Shown here one piece after another: positions 47,319-64,000 of a stretch of DNA of 64,000 bases (position 1 is the first letter of the stretch; every line of letters begins with the position of its first letter). The position numbers and the translations under genes are program-made. Source of the DNA: Tetradesmus obliquus (lineage: Eukaryota; Chlorophyta; Chlorophyceae; Sphaeropleales; Scenedesmaceae); NCBI GenBank assembly GCA_030272155.1, contig CP126199.1, forward strand, positions 1,364,001 through 1,428,000, read 5' to 3'. The notes under the pieces were generated by a model that made no database searches, was not told where the DNA came from, and was given only the letters and a program-made list of their open reading frames with translations.

Positions 47319-48596
47319 TTGAGCGCAAGCAAGCACAACAGGGTAACAGCATGGAGCAGCTGCAGCGTTGCGTTTAGCTGGCCCAGCTCGGCGTCAGGGC
47401 AAGCTAGCTCATGGTTGGCCCGCGCCTGCAGCATTGAAATGGGGTAAGAGCAGGAAGCGCAGTTGATGAAAGTGGTAGCATGGAAGGGCCGCAGCAGCGC
47501 GGCTGCAATGGAAGTTAGATAACACGTTTGCCTGCCATAATCAAATCAGTGCCTCATTGTTCAACACAATTGGTGTACCAGCTGCCTAAGGCACACATGG
47601 CGTAGGTGCGCTGTATGCTTGTCGCATGTGCGGCCTGTCTCAATTGCGTTGGTTTTTCCTGCATTGCTTGCAGGATCAGGGCACAGCTGCACCCAGCATT
47701 CACCACCATTCAGCGCACCCCTGCACAGCCATGCTGCATGCAAATGGCGCACCACCAAGAGTGCTTTTTACTCACTGTCTCACAATTTCACCATGCCCGC
47801 ACACACCTGCAGACTGATGTACAGTGGCTGCCGGGAGCGCTGCTTGCGTGTTGCGGCATCCAGCTGCCCTGACACAGCTTTCAGGCTGGCGATCTGCTGC
47901 TCCAGGTGCTGCACGTACTGCTCCTTGGCCTGCAGGAAAACACAGCACAGCAGCAAGATACGGTTATGGCTCCTGCAGTCCACGCTCTCATAGTTCGTGC
48001 TTGAAATGAGTGGAGCACACAGCAGATTGTGCTGTGAGGGTCCTGCAGAAAGCAGCACTGCAGAGCGGGGCGGGCCCAATTGTTTCAGTGCCTGAAGCTG
48101 CAGCAGTCCATGCAGCAAGCACTTGCAGCAAAATACAGTTGCATTCACAGCACCTGAAGCCGCAGCATGCTGGTGCAAGAGTGTACACTTGCAAGCAGGC
48201 AGCCCACAGGCCAGCTTCCAGCCCTGCTGCTGCCCTGTCGCTTACCTGCACCTGGCGCTGCACATCTGCATCTGAAACAGCGCCCATCCATTGCTCGTCC
48301 TTGCCCTGCTGGTCCTGCAGCTGCTCTTCGTCAGCTTCATCATCACTGCCGCTGCCCAGCGCATCATACAGGTCAGCGTTGGGGCCCTTTGCCATCATTA
48401 TCTCTGTGTACTCCTGCTGGTCTGCTGGCGCCACGAAGTTGTCCTGGCTGAGTTTGCTCGATAGGAATTTGAATACGGGAGCGTTGTCCAGCCATTGCAC
48501 GGTGCTAGGAGGCAAGTCTGTCTGGAATCCAGCAGACCGCAGCAGCTGCAGCAGGCTGCCCTCCTGCACACCGATTTGCTTGCCCTTGGGCGGCAT
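42036..48596 (-). CDS. HAUS3: Augmin (HAUS) complex subunit 3 homologue
   Basis: Ten exons keep frame and give 794 aa: 48246-48596, 47807-47929, 46942-47147, 46397-46714, 45940-46055, 44700-44779, 44007-44132, 43487-43701, 42934-43149 and 42036-42669. The N-terminal block (LLQLLRSAGF, VFKFLSSKLSQDNFV) matches the HAUS3/AUG3 signature. The rest is mostly coiled coil (EQYVQHLEQQIASL, HELACAKAELAQLNAEL, QEARNAALLRELTRQR), and the C-terminus (ELERSVMRLFF, LAEHVARLKGEVEALETA) also fits. Augmin recruits gamma-tubulin to existing microtubules for branching nucleation. Plant and animal orthologues are about 600 aa; the excess is Gln/Ala/Ser inserts in exons 4, 9 and 10. Introns hold echoes of exons 3, 7 and 8 and a MITE-like element. 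An optional exon near 43215-43310 was not needed for frame. Confidence 0.85.
43770..43816 (-). repeat. Echo of HAUS3 exon 8 5' end with acceptor and intron
   Basis: GCCATCTTGTGCAGCTGCCT and the following CTGTCGTAGTCGCCCTGCGC are repeated about 101 bp apart (43671 and 43773). The flanking intron (ACAACACAGGC.CGT, ACATATTGGCA) is repeated too, so the unit is a full tandem duplication. The GCGCAG acceptor is kept, and the exon part is nearly identical. Confidence 0.92.
44225..44275 (-). repeat. Echo of HAUS3 exon 7 5' end and acceptor
   Basis: CATGCAGCAGCTGCGCGACA and the following CCCGGCTGCATC duplicate the exon 7 start (PGVAQLLHE) about 139 bp upstream on the minus strand. An AG acceptor (GGATGCAG) is kept. 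Confidence 0.85.
44871..45659. mobile_element. MITE-like non-autonomous DNA element in a HAUS3 intron
   Basis: Both ends carry inverted repeats of about 28 bp: CCGTAG, a variable stretch, then TGATGATTTGACA on the left, with the reverse complement ending CTACGG on the right (about 24/28 matches including the outer TA). Each end is flanked by TA, fitting a TA target duplication as in mariner-type elements. Both subterminal regions are AT-rich and repeat TTTGACA several times, unlike the surrounding DNA. The 789 bp element has no transposase. Its centre (about 45200-45400) looks like host CAG-rich DNA, possibly captured. It lies between exons 5 and 6 of HAUS3. Confidence 0.7.
47222..47430 (-). 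repeat. Two echoes of HAUS3 exon 3 5' end
   Basis: The codons for A(Q/R)ANHELAC.(K/D)AEL recur upstream of exon 3, with acceptor-equivalent positions near 47279 and 47425. The nearer copy has lost its AG (TTGCAA) and carries an in-frame TAG; the farther copy keeps CTGCAG. A sense-strand (CTG)n tract lies just 5' of the nearer copy. Confidence 0.88.
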
Positions 48597-49386
48597 AATT
48601 CAAGCGACTTGAGCAACTTCAATATGTATTCCTGTCAACAAGATGACTTCAGACAGGAATGACAGCTGCAGTAGCGCGACATATCTGCTGCTTTGTTGTT
48701 GAGCGCTAGTAGTACACCTGGTTTCGCGAACTATGGATAATCAGACCGTCGAGTTCTAAGCGATCCTACTGGCAGCAGCATCACTTGCACACCGCAGACG
48801 ACACATGACAGCCAGCGAGTTCAAAGTTAAGAGTGACAGTGTTACCATGGTGCTCTGCCAGTACAGTTCCGGGGGCAACGCAAATGTATCAGGTCAACCT
48901 GGTGTGAACTGTTGGTTGGTCGGCTGCCTTGAAGTCAAGTGCCGCTGAAGCTGAACAGTTCACCTACACAGAGAACATCTTCCTGGTTGCGAACGCGCCA
49001 TGCACGCAGCAACATTGCTAAATGCTGGGAATGCTGTATGTAGCTGGAGCTAGAAGGTACACATGCCCTTGAGAATGGTGGTGGGGTGCTGGCAGTCCTG
49101 CTGCTGCTGCTGCTGCTGCTGCTCATGTTGCTGGCAGTCACTACCACCTTTGTCAGCTTGCCGGCTGGACTGAATGAACCGCGGTGTTGACTTCATGTTA
49201 GCATGGTGTGATCCTCTTACTTCACAGTGAACTGAGGCTCAGTGCAGCTGCTGCGTTGTTGCATCAGGTCGCATCCTGAGGCGTGCGCAGCACAGCTAGG
49301 ACAGCACAGCAGCAGTCATAGGCTTGAACCCATGCCGTATCTGACGTGACCACGTGTCGCTGCCCTGCTGATAGGGTAACGCCATC
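48597..49386. promoter_or_regulatory. Divergent intergenic region between HAUS3 and the OPR/RAP gene
   Basis: The two start codons face away across 790 bp, so both promoters are expected here. A (CTG)n run lies at about 49097-49123. No TATA or other defined site can be assigned. Confidence 0.5.
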
Positions 49387-55734
<6,348 letters not shown>

Positions 55735-56180
55735 CAGCTGTAGTGAGGTTAGGGCAGATTGTTAGCGCCTGCTGCAGTGGCAGTTTCGGCAGTGGTTGCC
55801 TTGCGGCTGCAGCGTCGCAGGTAAGAAGTATCAGACTGTGTGGGGCTCATTTGCAGGTGTGCTGCTTATTGCTTCTGAGCAAGCAGCGGCACAATGGGTG
55901 GTGTAAGGCTTTCTCTCTTGTTTGCCTTCAGCAGTTGAACGCTTGCACCCTGAACCGCTGCCACGTCACAAATGTAACTGACAGTTACTGGGTTTGCATG
56001 CGCCAACCAAGAGGAAAGTGGGCACATTTCAATGTCATTTGGTGGGCTGAATGCAGCAAGCACGCACTTGATGCTGGTGATGTGCCCGGGCCGCCGTGCT
56101 TGCAAGCCTGACCAACAGTACTGCTGCTGTGTACCCGCACGACCCAACAGTGCTTTAAGTCTTCGCCATATTTCGTCACT
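55735..56180. other. 3' UTR of the OPR gene and ELP2 promoter region
   Basis: A TGTAA at 55973-55977, 239 bases past the OPR stop, is a plausible poly(A) signal. No gene is seen. The ELP2 start follows at 56181, so the promoter must lie in the right half. Confidence 0.5.
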
Positions 56181-56388
56181 ATGCGTGTACAGTCGCAGTT
56201 CGTCAGTGTTGGCGTGAACAGGATAGTAAATGCTCTGGACTGGGGCGACAACGGGCTGATAGCGTACGCAGGTCACCATATCGTCTGCATATACGATCCT
56301 GAGGTAAGCATCAGGTTTGAATCAGTGCTTCTATAACTTGTTGAGGCGCTCAACAACGAGTGGCGACGACACGGACAAAAGTGGCTTG

Positions 56389-56422
<34 letters not shown>

Positions 56423-57396
56423 CTGCTGTTGTCTCCTGCTGCCAATTATGTAGACTGCAGAGGTGCTTGGTACTCTCACAGGCCACACAGGTCAAGTGAA
56501 CTGCGTCAAATGGCTTCCAGTGTCAGGTAAGGGCAGCCAAGCACTCCAATGTGTACGTCTTGACAAAGCACCGTGTCACTGCATCAAATTAAACCATCCT
56601 CCAGCTGCTTTAGGGACTTGTTTGTTAGTTGTAGATCAACGGCAGCAACCATTCCAGCAAGATTAGCATGCATTTGCGTTGATCATGTGCACACCAGGAC
56701 ATGTCATGCATAGAGCAGCATACTGCAAGCAACCCCATCAGTCATCACTCCTGCCTACAAATGCCTGCCGCCCGCAGTGTGCCCGCCTGGCGTGTCGCTG
56801 CTGCTGTCTGGTGCTGCCGACAGCAGCATCAGGCTGTGGGCGTGGCATGGCCGCAGCCACAGCCCTCCATGGCAGTGCCTGGCAGAGCTCAAGGTGGGAC
56901 GGCACTGCTTGCCAAACACCTGCAGCTGCTGCACACAACTGTGTGTGTTTTGACAGGCCAGGCAACATGCAGGCTGTTGCATAGCTTGTGCTTGTTCAGG
57001 AAACGGACTGCAATTGCTGTGAACCTTGGTGCTTGCGCCACAACTACAGCCCTCCATGGCGGTGCCTAGCAGAGCTCAAGGTGGGACGGCGCTGCTTGCC
57101 AAACACAGATCTAGCAGCTGCCACATAAACAGCCATGTTATACATGTGTTATGACAGGCCAGGAAGCATGCTCTGTTGCATTGCTTGTGTGTGTGGCTGC
57201 ATTGTGTGGCGTGATACGCCTTCAGGGTGCAAAAGCACAGCTTCATGTGCGCCGTTGCTGATGCTGATGCTGGCGTTCGTGTTGATGGCGCGATCATCAG
57301 CTTGTACCCTGATGCGCTACCTGACCGACGGCATTGGACTATGGATTCTATGACGCTGTGCTGCTTGCACCTCTTGCACCTCTGTTGTATTTATGC

Positions 57397-57469
<73 letters not shown>

Positions 57470-57581
57470 AGGCGCACCAGAGCGCAGTCACCAGCCTAGC
57501 TCTGCACCAGCTGGACGCTGACACACTGCTGCTGGCCAGCACATCAGCAGACCCCCAGCTGCAGCTCTGGCACTGCAGCCA

Positions 57582-57612
<31 letters not shown>

Positions 57613-59493
57613 GCAGACCTGCAGGCGAGGTTTGGCGCAGCAGCATGGCAGCTGCAGCCTCCGGTGCATGTTGGCAGCCAGATTCAGCACTGTGTGGCAT
57701 TAGCAGAGCTTCCGGAAGATCCAGGATGGTTAGTCATGGCTACGGGAGGTACTGACTGCAGCATCCGGCTGTTTGTGCGTGGACCAGCAGCAGCAGGTCC
57801 TGCAGCAGATGGGAGTGAAGCAGCAGCAACAGCAGCGGATGCTGGCGGCGCGCAACAGCAGCAGCAGCAGCAGCAGCGCTTTGTGCTGCAGTGTCAGCTG
57901 AAAGGTCATGAGAACTGGGTGCGTGCGGTGCAATTTGCGCGCGTGGCGGAGCCGGCAATGGGCTTGCCGGGAGGGCAGCGCGTGTCGCTGCTGCTGGCAA
58001 GCGCCGCACAGGACAGGTGCGGCAGATTGCTGGTTTATATTCAGTGGTGTGGATGATATGTATGTGTGCTGTGTAGATCTGATGTGTTATTCAGCGGCAG
58101 TGCGGTGCGGCGGTGGCGCGAGGCTGCGCACGCGTGTGCAATTCTGTCGGGCGTCACCACACCAGCACACTGCATTATGCTGACCTGGCAGCGCATAATA
58201 CAACCACAACATGTGTGTTGGCACCGCCAATGCCTTGGGCACACCACAAAACACATGGTGCTGATCAATGCGATGCAAATGATGTGTGTTCTGCTGTCTT
58301 GCAACTGTGCCCGCAGGTATGGCCGCGTCTGGTGCATCACAACCGACGCCTCCCGCAGCAGCACCACGGACCTCCCCGCGCCACCTCCAACAGCAGCAGG
58401 CAGCAGCAGCAGCAGCAGCAGCAATGCGCCAGATGCTCTTCGCCAGCTCATCACGCGCTATGCACCCCGGCCTCACCTCTCAACCCCCAGCAGCACTTAC
58501 TGGGTGAGCTTAGAAGCCTTACTAGTAGGCCATGAGGATTGGCTACACTCCATCAGCTGGCGGCCCATCCCAGCAACCCTGTCCACCCCAGCAACCTCAG
58601 CAAGCAGTGCTGCTGCTGCTGCTGCTGCCAGCAGCAGCAGCAGCAGTGTGGCTGCCAGCAGGCGGGATCTGACGCTGCTAAGTGTGAGCCAGGACCGCAG
58701 CATGATGCTTTGGAGTTATGATGAGCCAAGTGGGCTGTGGGTGAGCGAGGCAGCAGTTGGAGATGCAGGGGCAAGCTGCCTAGGGTTCTACGGCGGCGCT
58801 TTTGGGCCTAACGGAGACTGGCTGGTGGCGCATGGCTTCACCGGAGCTCTGCATTTGTGGAAGCAGCAGCAGCAGCAGCAAGATGAGGGGAAGACACTGG
58901 GCAGTAGTACAGCAGCAGCAGCAGCAGCAGGACTGGGGTTGGGGCTAGGTGGCAGCAGCAGCAGCAGCAGGTGCAGCTGGGTGCCGCAGCATGCATTAGG
59001 AGGGCACTATGGTGCTGTTGTGGACCTGGCTTGGGGTGGCGATGGCGGCTGCTTGCAGAGCGTGAGCACGGACCAGACTGCGCGGCTGTTTACCGGCATC
59101 GCTGGGCACTGGTTTGAGATGGCGAGGACGCAGGTAGGGGTTGTGCGCTGTGCTTTTTGTGGCTGTGGAGACACAGCAGGAGCAGGATATGATGATGATC
59201 ACATGCATTGCGCATGCATTGCTGTGTACGCCTGGGAAGGGGGAATGTACAGACGGGTGGTTGGGTCCCAGCTGCAGAGAGGCTTGCAGCATGCCGCACG
59301 TGCGCAGCTCAACATCAAAAGATGACAACGAGATGGTGTCATTCGCTGGTATTTGCAGTGCTGTATCTCATGCAACGTGCTGCATGTCTACCATCTCACA
59401 CCTCTTGCTGCTGCCTGCTGCTTGTTGTAGGTGCACGGCCATGATTTCAGCTGCCTAGCCACCGTACCCACACCAGCAGCAGCAACACAGCGT

Positions 59494-59550
<57 letters not shown>

Positions 59551-60278
59551 GGTGCAACGCTCAGTCCTTCGCTGCTGTGCGTCAGCGGCAGTGAGGAGAA
59601 AGTGCTGCGAGTCTTTGAAGCTCCCCAGGCCTTTGTCAACACGCTCACTGCCATTCGAACTGCACAGTCGCCGGAAGCAGCAGCTGCCGTTGCTGCTGCG
59701 CTGGCAGCAGCACGCTCAGCAGCAGCAGCAGGCAGCGGCAATGAAGCAGCCGCCGGTGCAGCTGCTGGCAGCGCCCGCATGGCGTTTGGTGCATCTGTAT
59801 CTGCGCTGGGGCTCAGCAATAAGGCCCTGTATGCAGAGGATCAGGCAGACGGCAGCGGTTTTGGCGAGGGTTCAGCAGCTGCTGGGGGTTCAGGGTACGG
59901 GGCTGAGGCCTACAATGAAGGCCCTGACTTTGTCCCCTGTGCGTCACCGAGTGTGGTGACAGGGCCGCCGCTAGAGGAGCATCTTTCACAGAACACGCTG
60001 TGGCCGGAAGTACGGAAGTTATACGGCCACGGAAATGACGTGTTCTGTGTCTGCGCAGCGCCGAATGGCCGCATCATTGCGTCAGCATGCAAGGCTCAGA
60101 GTGCTGGTGCGGCGGCCGTGCGGGTGTGGGAGGTTGGCAGCTGGAAGGCGCTTGCGCAGCTGCCAGGTCACACGCTGACTGTTACACAGCTGGAGTTCTC
60201 GCCCGATGGGCGGCTGCTGCTGTCTGGATCCAGGGACAGGAGCTTCAGTGTGTGGCGGGTGCCGGAGCGGCTTGCAGG

Positions 60279-60318
<40 letters not shown>

Positions 60319-61192
60319 CTGCCACCGTCACCTGCTGCTGCTGCTGCTGCTGCTGCAGGGGCAGAAGCCAATGGCAGCAGCAGCAGCAGCAGCAATGAGG
60401 GTGGCTTTGAGCTGCTGCTGCGGCTGAAGTCTGCTCACTCGCGGATCATCTGGGGAGTGAGCTGGTCACATGACAGCAGGTGAGGCTGCACAACGAATGC
60501 TGTTGCGCTTGCTCTGGTCCTGCGAAGCTGACGCAGTAACTGAGGAATGCTTGGCATTGTATGCCGTTGTCGTGTCGGTCAAGCTGCTATCCAGCTTTGC
60601 CTCTGTGGCTTCAGCAGCAGCTGCTGCATGTTGCAGAGCGCGTGGCAGGGTTGTTAAAATCGTTCTGCCTGCGCCTGCCACCCACTGCACACATGTGATG
60701 CCTGCTTTGCTGCTTTCCTGCAGGCTGTTTGCGACTGGCTCCCGAGACCAGACAGTGAAGCTGTGGGCCGTTGACAGCCAGGGCAGGCCCCAGCAGAAGC
60801 CTGTCTGCTGCCTGCCAGCCTTCCCAGTGGGCGTTAGTGCTGTTGCGCTGGCTCCGCAGCATGTATGTGCTGCTGCTGCAGCAGCAGCAGGTGTCGCTGT
60901 AGATGCTGCGAGCCTGCACCTGCTGGCGGTGGGGTTGGAGAGTGGGCAGGTGCAGGTGTGGTCAGTAGAAGTGCCAGCCCAGCAGCAGCAGCAGCAGGTG
61001 GTTGGGGAGTTCAAAGCGCAGCAGCTGTGGGCTAGCCAAGTATGGGAGCAGCATGCTGCTGCTGTGCGTAGGCTGCGCTGGGCACCTGCGTGTGTGAATT
61101 GGCTGTGCGGCAGAAGTGCTGCTGGTCGGTGTGTGCAGCTGGCATCGTGCGGAGATGACCACTGTGTGAGGGTGTATGGTGTCACCCTGTGA
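56181..61192 (+). CDS. ELP2: Elongator complex subunit 2 (WD40)
   Basis: Seven exons keep frame and give 1,063 aa: 56181-56303, 56454-56526, 56778-56893, 57472-58016, 58317-59133, 59431-60479 and 60724-61192. The start (VNRIVNALDWGDNGLIAYA) and the block LWPEVRKLYGHGNDVFCVCA, SACKAQ, VRVWEVGSWK, SPDGRLLLSGSRDRSFSVW are diagnostic for ELP2. WD repeats such as GAADSSIRLWAW, GHENWVRAVQF, VSQDRSMMLWSYD, STDQTARLF and GSRDQTVKLWAVD run along the protein, forming two propellers in the family. ELP2 is a scaffold of Elongator, which modifies wobble uridines of tRNA. Known orthologues are about 800 aa; the excess is poly-Ser/Ala/Gln loops between blades. Intron 3 has an echo of exon 3 and a long (CTG)n before exon 4. 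Confidence 0.95.
57035..57107 (+). repeat. Echo of ELP2 exon 3 3' end and donor
   Basis: ACAGCCCTCCATGGCGGTGC then CTAGCAGAGCTCAAG|GTGGGA repeats the exon 3 end (SPPWQCLAELK) about 186 bp downstream with few substitutions. Intron sequence follows (CTGCTTGCCAAACAC). The donor is intact. Confidence 0.9.
57399..57471 (+). repeat. (CTG)n tract at the ELP2 exon 4 acceptor
   Basis: About 23 CTG units end in CTGCAG directly at the acceptor of exon 4, in the place of the polypyrimidine tract. A shorter tract (56394-56420) lies upstream of exon 2. Confidence 0.93.
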
Positions 61193-61585
61193 GTGCTTGG
61201 CAAATGCAACGTGTGTGCTGACTAGGCAACTCTGGACTATGATCTAGACGTATCAAGTACTTCAAGCCTGCGTTACGGAACTAGATTGTCTTATATGGAT
61301 GTTGTATGATACAATGTGAGGCGCTCGTGCAGTAGCAGGGACAAAAGGCAGCGACATACATTCAACCACGCCCAACCACAGCCGCGTTGTTGTGGTTCCC
61401 ACATTCGACGGCCGGCAACACTCGCTGAAGTATAGTTTCGCTCAGATGAACTTTTTCTTAGTATCGACGATGCAGTAGCCCCACATACCATGGTGTTGGA
61501 GCGGTAGGGGCAGTGTGGGCAGCTCCCGCAGCACAGGGGCCTGCCATCCAATTGAATACCCTTGAGTTACGGCGAAATAACTTGA
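61193..61585. other. Intergenic; no gene seen
   Basis: About 390 bp holding the ELP2 3' UTR and the upstream region of the next open frame. No site is assigned. Confidence 0.5.
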
Positions 61586-63316
61586 ATGGACGGCTGGTTG
61601 CTTCTTTTCGTTTCTCTAGCCTGGGTCTTGGCTGGTGTCAAGTCTTCTGCGATGCTACTGGCGCTTCGTGCGGTGCTCTATGCGGCTGCTTTTATAGCTC
61701 CATCATGGGCTCTCGCAGTGAAGGCCAATGAGCAGCGGAAGTGGCGCAGGAAGGCAGGGAAGCCCGCCCAAACCACTGCAGCTGGTGCAGCTGGTGCGGT
61801 GCCCTTGGAGGAGCCCGAGGCAGACAATCAGTGTGCAGACAATCTTCAGAGACTGACCGTACAACTAGAGCACTCGTCGTGCCCCAGCATCAACAGCTGC
61901 AGCCCAGCAGCTGCGGAGGCAGTAAGTGCAGCAGCAGAAGCAGCAGCTGACAGCGCACCCGAGGAGGCCGAGGCAGACAACCAGTGCGCAGACAATTTTC
62001 AAACATTTGATGTACAACAGGAGCACTCGGCGTGCCCCAGCATCAGCTGCTGCAGTCCAGCAGGTGCCGAGGCAGTTGGTGCAGCAGCAGAAGCAGCAGC
62101 TGACAGCCCACTGGCGTCGCTGGTTTCCCTCCAGGATTGGGGAGCACATGCGTTTGCAGTGGTAGACTGCTCGGCATCTAGCCCAACATGCAGTAGCAGT
62201 AACAGCAAAAGCAGGGAGTGCTCTCCACCGGAGGTTAGCAGCAGTGCCCCGCTCGATGCTCCAGTGACGTTTCCTGCAAGCTGCCAGCCAGCTGCAACAA
62301 GCAGCTTAGGTGGCAGCCTAGACAGCAAAAGCAGGGAGTGCTACCCACTGGAGTTGAGCAGCAGTGCCTCGCTCAACACTCCAGTCGCGTTTCCTGCAAG
62401 CTGCGAGCCAGCTGCAACAAGCAGCCTAGGTGGCAGCCTAGACAGTGCAGGCTGGCGAGTGCTGCTGCATCCAGCCGGCTTGCAGCAGAACACAGCAGCG
62501 TGCCTTGGCAGCAGCTTGGACAGTGCAGCATGGCGCACACTGCTGCATGCAACTGGCTGCCAGCGGCCCTCCCTCAGCGGCGACGATGCAGCAGCTGCTG
62601 GCCCTTCAGGCGCCGGCGCAGCAGAGCACTTGCTGCAGGACAGGCCGCCTCTGTCTGTGTGCACCAGCTCGCGGCAGCTGTCAGCGTGCCAGCGCAACGG
62701 CAGCTGGAAGCTTGCAGGAGCTGGCGGTTTGGCACCATCAGTAGTTGGCTGTGATGCCATGCCGCTGCCATCTCCTGCAGACAGCCCACTGGCAAGGCGG
62801 GTGACAAATGAACGCGATGAGCACGGGTTTCCAACCTCTCCTGCGCTGCTGGAGCTGCTGCAGCAGCGTGCTGCAGCAGAAGCAGCGGCAAACGGCTGGG
62901 GAGACGGCAGCGAGCAGCAGCATGCACCCTGGATTAGCGTGCAGCTGCGAGCAGTGCCGCAGCAGCTGTCAGATGAACACAGCAGCGCAGATGGAGCTGC
63001 AGCGGCGGGTACTAGCCCGCCTTGGCTGCCGCTGCTCATCAGGCACATCAGCTATGATGCGCGCAACAGCAGCAGTGACAGCGGCAGCCACCGGAGCGAG
63101 CTTCAACACAGCAAATCAACAGCAGCTGCCAGTGGGAAGGCTGCAGCTGCTGCAGATGCTGCTGTTACAGCAGCTGAAGCAGCTGCTCATAAGAACAGAG
63201 TGGCGCAGCTGGCCGCTCTGCACAGCGCAGCAGCTGCTGCCGCAGCTGCTGGCAGTGCACGGCGTGATCAGCGGTTGGCTCGGCTGCAGGAGACTGCAGC
63301 AGGGCTTAGTGTTTAG
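61586..63316 (+). CDS. Unrecognised repeat-bearing protein with N-terminal hydrophobic segments
   Basis: Single uninterrupted frame of 576 aa, the only intronless gene here. The N-terminus has two hydrophobic stretches (WLLLFVSLAWVLAGV and LLALRAVLYAAAFIAPSWAL) that could be a signal-anchor or membrane pair, then a basic QRKWRRKAGK. Residues about 75-175 hold two copies of an EADNQCADN..EHS.CPSI unit of 50 residues. Residues about 205-290 hold two copies of a 40-residue SKSREC.P.E.SSSA.L unit, followed by two LDSA.WR.LLH units. The C-terminal half contains Ser-Pro motifs (LPSPADSPLARRV, PTSPALLELL) and ends in Ala-rich helix-forming sequence. I recognise no family. Coding potential is supported by length, conserved in-frame repeats and GC-rich third positions; expression is unproven. 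Confidence 0.7.
   Translation: MDGWLLLFVSLAWVLAGVKSSAMLLALRAVLYAAAFIAPSWALAVKANEQRKWRRKAGKPAQTTAAGAAGAVPLEEPEADNQCADNLQRLTVQLEHSSCPSINSCSPAAAEAVSAAAEAAADSAPEEAEADNQCADNFQTFDVQQEHSACPSISCCSPAGAEAVGAAAEAAADSPLASLVSLQDWGAHAFAVVDCSASSPTCSSSNSKSRECSPPEVSSSAPLDAPVTFPASCQPAATSSLGGSLDSKSRECYPLELSSSASLNTPVAFPASCEPAATSSLGGSLDSAGWRVLLHPAGLQQNTAACLGSSLDSAAWRTLLHATGCQRPSLSGDDAAAAGPSGAGAAEHLLQDRPPLSVCTSSRQLSACQRNGSWKLAGAGGLAPSVVGCDAMPLPSPADSPLARRVTNERDEHGFPTSPALLELLQQRAAAEAAANGWGDGSEQQHAPWISVQLRAVPQQLSDEHSSADGAAAAGTSPPWLPLLIRHISYDARNSSSDSGSHRSELQHSKSTAAASGKAAAAADAAVTAAEAAAHKNRVAQLAALHSAAAAAAAAGSARRDQRLARLQETAAGLSV
61812..62110 (+). repeat. In-frame 150-bp tandem repeat, two copies
   Basis: GAGGCAGACAA.CAGTG.GCA recurs at 61818 and 61968, with similarity over the whole unit to AGCAGCAGCTGACAGC. 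The period of 150 bp preserves frame. Confidence 0.9.
62201..62445 (+). repeat. In-frame 120-bp tandem repeat, two copies plus a partial third
   Basis: ACAGCAAAAGCAGGGAGTGC starts at 62202 and 62322. Both copies include the segment coding TSSLGGSLDS near their ends (second copy ending about 62445), after which a related LDSA.WR unit begins. Confidence 0.9.
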
Positions 63317-64000
63317 CTGCAGCTGTGCAACGCAGCTGTGCAGTTGTTTGTGCTGTTTTTCATCCGAACACTTGACCTAATGAGGCGACTGTGCCACAAA
63401 TGACTTGGCTCCGCAATGAGCAGGTTTCGTATGCAGGATGCATCTGTGGTGGTGTCGGTGGTGGTGGTAGTGGGGGCAAGCAGCGCAGCAACGCGCTGGC
63501 ATGTGGTTGTGGGAGCTGTTTCTGGGAGCTGTCTCTTTGGCTTCTGCACAACAGCAGTTACATTGCCAAAGACTGCACTCGCTTGCGGGATAGGTAGCAT
63601 TCCTTGGGGTTGGCACACAGCTTGGAGCCTGTTCAAGTGCTCAAACATGCGCAACATGCGCTGACAGTGTACGCAGTAGTTGTAGTTTGTGACCTTGGGA
63701 TGAATTGACCGCGATTTGATGTGGGGACCCGGCCACAGCTGGTTGCATTCAGCAAGAAACAGTGACTTTCCCGTGACCTCTGCATGTACCTAGGTTGTTG
63801 CTCAAGGTAGGCAGCTGCCGTCGTACTTGTGTGCAAATGATGGCAGGTGTTTGTGGCATCCGCACAAGCAATATGCACAACAGCACACCACTCCTGTGGT
63901 GCTGCGTAGATGCAATTGCGAGAAAGGCTATGACCAGTGAGCCTGGCCGCAGGTGTGCAGGTATTGTTTTGTGCGCCAGTGCCGCATCACCGTGTGATGT
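63317..64000. other. 3' flank; nothing recognised
   Basis: About 680 bp to the window edge. Short open frames on both strands lack domain similarity or splice partners that I can place. Confidence 0.5.

Noticed and set aside
48010-48612. Plus-strand open frame of 200 codons
   Set aside because: It is antisense to HAUS3 exon 1, which has family similarity and splice-consistent frame on the minus strand.

Overview
The window is nuclear DNA of a eukaryotic green alga. Genes are split by many short GT-AG introns, usually with GTGAG or GTGCG donors and CTGCAG acceptors. Products include a plastid ABC1 kinase, a SnRK2 kinase, an OPR/RAP organelle RNA factor and an augmin subunit. TGTAA, the chlorophyte poly(A) motif, follows several genes. 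The density of CAG/CTG tracts (poly-Gln, -Ala and -Ser) suggests a chlorophycean such as Scenedesmaceae; that placement is an inference, not a database match. No rRNA, tRNA, CRISPR or bacterial-type operon was seen.

Layout: 1-4198 (-) is the 5' part of a conserved CDC48_N/BTB-like gene running off the left edge. 4573-9535 (+) is ABC1K1/PGR6-like (653 aa). 12500-16281 (+) is SnRK2 (343 aa). 18679-23918 (+) is a secreted proteinase K-type subtilase (772 aa). 25798-29064 (+) is a Gln/Ala-rich protein with a C-terminal RRM. 33512-38009 (-) and 38603-41205 (+) are head-to-head paralogues of a Cys-rich polytopic membrane protein; only the minus-strand copy keeps a beta-helix (PMP-like) ectodomain. 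42036-48596 (-) is augmin subunit 3 (HAUS3/AUG3), with a MITE-like element in an intron. 49387-55734 (+) is an OPR/RAP protein. 56181-61192 (+) is ELP2 of Elongator. 61586-63316 (+) is an unrecognised repeat-bearing protein. The reading frame closes across every exon junction I propose, except one junction in the minus-strand beta-helix gene.

The most unusual signal is recurrent. In most multi-exon genes a 35-150 bp segment spanning an exon-intron boundary is duplicated in tandem into the neighbouring intron, as an imperfect 'exon echo'. Copies of exon 3' ends with a donor lie downstream of the exon, and copies of acceptors with exon 5' starts lie upstream. Of 21 boundary copies counted by hand, 18 keep a canonical GT or AG, two have GC donors and one lost its AG. 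Many copies are frameshifted or carry stops. In the OPR gene this has built an array of about 1.7 kb. In-frame tandem repeats inside the 61586-63316 gene look like the same process within an exon.

The genes do not form one pathway. They are independent housekeeping, plastid, signalling, secreted and cytoskeletal genes, some sharing divergent promoters (38010-38602, 48597-49386).
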